Part shown: piece by piece, positions 61,911 to 64,000 of the stretch | How positions within the stretch are numbered: the stretch's first letter is position 1 | How the letters are laid out: each line of letters opens with the position of its first letter | Assembly (NCBI GenBank): GCA_043809745.1 | Contig: JBDROU010000033.1 | Location: forward strand, 1-64,000 | Reading direction: 5' to 3' | From: JBDROU01 sp043809745 [NCBI: bacterium] | Lineage (GTDB): Bacteria > Elusimicrobiota > JBDRMW01 | Length of the DNA stretch: 64,000 nucleotides | The notes under the pieces: model-generated | The model's database searches: none | The model's input: only the letters and a program-made list of their open reading frames with translations | What the model was told of the DNA's origin: nothing | Program-made: the position numbers and the translations under genes

Positions 61911-63776
61911 ATGAAAAAAGTTTTTAAGATTATTTTGGTTTTAGGTCTGATAAGCTCTGCTGCTTATATTTATTCCGCTGATGTCCCGAACATTATCAAT
62001 TATCAGGGGCTAATAACAAATGATGGGATTCCTCTAAACGGGGAATATACTGTGGAATTTATATTTTTTGACAGCGAATCAGATGGAACTGATTTAACTG
62101 GGAAAATAACAATATCAAATCAGCCAATTAGTGATGGTGTTTTAAGCGCTACAATTAACGTCAGTTCTGCTGTATTCAAAAATAATACTAATGTTTGGCT
62201 CGAAGTTAATGTAGATGGGCAGATCTTTCCCAGACAGCAAATAGCTAGTGTTGGTTACGCGCTCCGCGCTCAAACAGCAGCATCGGTAGACGCAGTAGAT
62301 TTTACTCTCGATCCAGGAGAGAAATTATATTTGGATGCTGGCAGTGATACCTATATTCATGAGAGCGCTGCCGACCAGATACAGCTCACTACCGGGGACA
62401 GTCCAGCGCTTACTGTTAGTTCCACAAAGGTGGAATTAGGCCCTGAAGCTGATCTGTCTGTTGATCCAGAAAGAAAACTTTTTCTGGACGGAGGTGATGA
62501 TACCTTTATTCGAGAGAGCGCTTCGGACAGGATACAGCTTACTGTCGGGAATACACCAGCGGCGACTTTTGCTCCGACAAAGGTGGAATGTGCTCCCAAT
62601 GCCGATTTCTCTGTTGACCCGAAGAAAAAAATATTTTTAGATGGAGGCGGTGATACATATATTAATGAGAGCGCTCCCAACCAGGTACAGTTCACTGTCG
62701 GAGACAGCTCCGCAGTTACCGTCACCCCCACACAGGTGCAGTTAGGAGCCGATGTTAATCTCTCAGTTAATTCGGATAAAAAACTTTTTCTTGACGGAGG
62801 CGGTGATACCTGGATACAGGAAAGAGCCGGAGGCAATGTCATTGATTTCTATGCTACTGGTTCCCGTATGCTTGCTCTAACCGGGGCAGGGCTTCGTGTC
62901 TATGACTCTAATATAGAAATGGACTCGGGCAGCAAGTTGTTTCTGGATGGCGGTGATGATACATATATATTAGAAAAATCAGAAAATGAGTTTGGCATAT
63001 GGACAGGCGGCAGCGAAGCCATGTCTTGTGATCTAAATGATTTTGATATTACCGGTGATCTTAATATCATCTCTGGCAGGAAAGTTTATTTGGATGGCGG
63101 CGGGGATACTTATATCGGGGAAAGTTCAGAAAATTTATTGAACTTTACTGTAGGTGGTAATGAAATATTAAAAATGAATCAATTCTCAATTTTAGCACTT
63201 GATGGGAAAACAGGTAATCCAGCATATTCATTTAAGAACGATGCAGATACAGGTTTTTCATGGGCAACTATAGATGGTGTAATCAATGTAGTTTGCAATA
63301 ATACTGTACCACTTCAGGTGTCTCCGACACAACTAGGTTGTTATACAGATATTGCTCAAAAAGCTTTTGTTGGTGCAGGCTTAAATATAGGTAGTGGTAC
63401 TAATTGGTTCAATACTGTTTATGCATCTGCTTTTACTCAATTGAGCCGTAAATCTCTAAAAAAGGATATAGATTATTTATACCCGACAATATCAGCAGAT
63501 ACATTTACAGATGATGACTATGATGCTTTGCCGAAAATGGCAAAATATCGGTATAAAACTGATTCATCTGATGCGCCTTTAAGACTGGGGTATATATTGC
63601 AAGATGACAATGAAACTGTTTTCGGCAACCTGCCTTATGTTTACAAAAACGTCGATTCAATAAACGAGGTTTCTCAAGCTTCATTGACCGCATATATGAT
63701 AGAAATGATACGGCATTTGAACGAGAGAGTAAATGATCTTGAAGAAAGATTAAGCAAATATGAAAAGGCAAAATAA
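61911..63776 (+). CDS. fiber-like exported protein with C-terminal S74 (intramolecular chaperone) domain
   Basis: The 621-residue product has a signal peptide ending near YIYSAD (about residue 23), an N-terminal domain with NIINYQGLITNDGIPLNG that is common in such proteins, and six repeats of about 50 residues (LFLDGGGDTYIxES). Near residue 510 it enters a Peptidase_S74-like domain: FTQLSRKSLKKDIDYL, keeping a Ser and Lys in the SxxxLK pattern needed for self-cleavage, then YRYKTDSSDAPLRLGYILQD. It ends in a coiled coil (HLNERVNDLEERLSKYEK). S74 domains trimerise phage tail fibers and are cut off after folding, so a trimeric surface fiber is likely. GAAAAGGAGAA precedes the start. Confidence 0.85.
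   Translation: MKKVFKIILVLGLISSAAYIYSADVPNIINYQGLITNDGIPLNGEYTVEFIFFDSESDGTDLTGKITISNQPISDGVLSATINVSSAVFKNNTNVWLEVNVDGQIFPRQQIASVGYALRAQTAASVDAVDFTLDPGEKLYLDAGSDTYIHESAADQIQLTTGDSPALTVSSTKVELGPEADLSVDPERKLFLDGGDDTFIRESASDRIQLTVGNTPAATFAPTKVECAPNADFSVDPKKKIFLDGGGDTYINESAPNQVQFTVGDSSAVTVTPTQVQLGADVNLSVNSDKKLFLDGGGDTWIQERAGGNVIDFYATGSRMLALTGAGLRVYDSNIEMDSGSKLFLDGGDDTYILEKSENEFGIWTGGSEAMSCDLNDFDITGDLNIISGRKVYLDGGGDTYIGESSENLLNFTVGGNEILKMNQFSILALDGKTGNPAYSFKNDADTGFSWATIDGVINVVCNNTVPLQVSPTQLGCYTDIAQKAFVGAGLNIGSGTNWFNTVYASAFTQLSRKSLKKDIDYLYPTISADTFTDDDYDALPKMAKYRYKTDSSDAPLRLGYILQDDNETVFGNLPYVYKNVDSINEVSQASLTAYMIEMIRHLNERVNDLEERLSKYEKAK
62318..63130 (+). repeat. six LDGGxDTYI repeats in the fiber protein
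   Basis: Units open with (K/R)(L/K)(F/Y)LDxGxDTxIxE and recur about every 150 bases (near 62322, 62474, 62630, 62779, 62933 and 63080). The first two, third and fourth units also share the following LTxGDSPAxTV-type strand; the fifth and sixth are more diverged. The pattern fits a triple-stranded beta-helix shaft. Confidence 0.75.
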
Positions 63777-63779
63777 ATT

Positions 63780-64000
63780 ATGTTCGCAAGTAAAAAACTA
63801 AAATTATTAATAGCTGTCTCAATAGCATTTACTGTCCCAACATTTATATCGTTGGATTTAATTCTTGCTGATTTTGAACTCAAAACCAGTTGTTTCCCTT
63901 CGAGCAGTTTGGTCTGCAAAGAAGAAACCGATGCCGGAGAGTACAAGTTATTTTCAACTTGCGGCCAGCCTATTGCAAATTCAAAACAAAAGAGTGGATT
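63780..64000 (+). CDS. start of an exported protein (partial, runs off the window)
   Basis: ATG 63780 is three bases after the S74-gene stop, and the frame stays open to the window end (73 codons). It has a signal peptide (about residues 5-30, LLIAVSIAFTVPTFI to LILAD). The visible mature part contains GEYKLFSTCGQPIA, resembling a repeat-type protein in which an NYxLxSTxGQPxG unit is common in candidate-phylum genomes; that is from memory. It is probably in one operon with the S74 protein. Confidence 0.6.
   Translation, partial: MFASKKLKLLIAVSIAFTVPTFISLDLILADFELKTSCFPSSSLVCKEETDAGEYKLFSTCGQPIANSKQKSG

Noticed and set aside
62318-63776. Prophage tail-fiber gene
   Set aside because: It has a signal peptide and no other phage genes are seen in the window; the end of the window leaves some doubt.

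Overview
The window looks like a chromosomal segment of an uncultured, AT-rich, Gram-negative (diderm) bacterium. Evidence for an outer membrane: a PorV/UPF0164-type protein, several exported beta-barrels ending in an aromatic residue, MotB/OmpA peptidoglycan-binding domains, a FecR-domain protein, and two exported proteins ending in a type-IX-like (FlgD-like) C-terminal domain. The giant beta-rich secreted protein, Pmp-like beta-helix, S74 protein and RAYT element fit a candidate phylum on the PVC/FCB side; Omnitrophota is my best guess from memory and is not proven here.

Layout. (1) 1-10.7 kb: a tightly packed plus-strand housekeeping run: small exported protein, DUF4416, aminotransferase, tilS, ftsH, folP, cdaA, a miniature cdaR, pdxJ, a pilin-like small protein, glmS. 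(2) 10.7-15.1 kb: two exported-looking proteins of unusual type, one kinase-like and one UDP-sugar-pyrophosphorylase-like, each behind a promoter with 11-bp TTTACA repeats (PhoB-like). (3) 15.2-20.6 kb: acpS, nnrD, M20 peptidase, small membrane protein, thiL, tsaE, tsaB, rimI. (4) 20.7-25.8 kb: minus-strand crp-like, hisS and GAF-PAS genes, divergent from a cNMP-domain/patatin gene. (5) 26.0-43.9 kb: a PorV-like gene followed by one 16.8-kb gene encoding a 5600-residue secreted protein. (6) 43.9-56.8 kb: an apparent 11-gene operon with exported beta-rich proteins, a FecR-domain protein, an outer-membrane barrel, a FliF-FliG fusion, MotA, two MotB-like proteins, a TPR protein, a CHASE2 adenylate cyclase and a DUF3307 protein. 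(7) 56.9-58.0 kb: a RAYT transposase element with 25-bp terminal inverted repeats. (8) 58-64 kb: a small basic protein, an exported protein, a beta-helix protein, a CTD protein, an S74 protein and the start of another exported protein.

How it may work together. Region 6 has the parts of a proton-driven rotary motor (rotor: FliF RBM3 fused to FliG M/C; stator: MotA plus two MotB proteins, one with the ion-binding Asp and one with Asn), but no flagellar filament, export or FliM/FliN genes are in the window. Next to it are an outer-membrane barrel, periplasmic proteins, PorV and a giant CTD-bearing surface protein, which suggests a non-flagellar motor acting on the cell envelope or surface, for example in gliding. 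A cyclase in the operon would make cAMP. A Crp-like regulator with the RExVxR recognition-helix pattern is encoded nearby, and a perfect TGTGA-N6-TCACA site lies just before the PorV/giant-protein genes. A second regulon is suggested by four promoters with the same 11-bp repeat geometry, three of which drive proteins sharing a short LAP motif after the N-terminal hydrophobic segment. No rRNA, tRNA, CRISPR array or origin was recognised.
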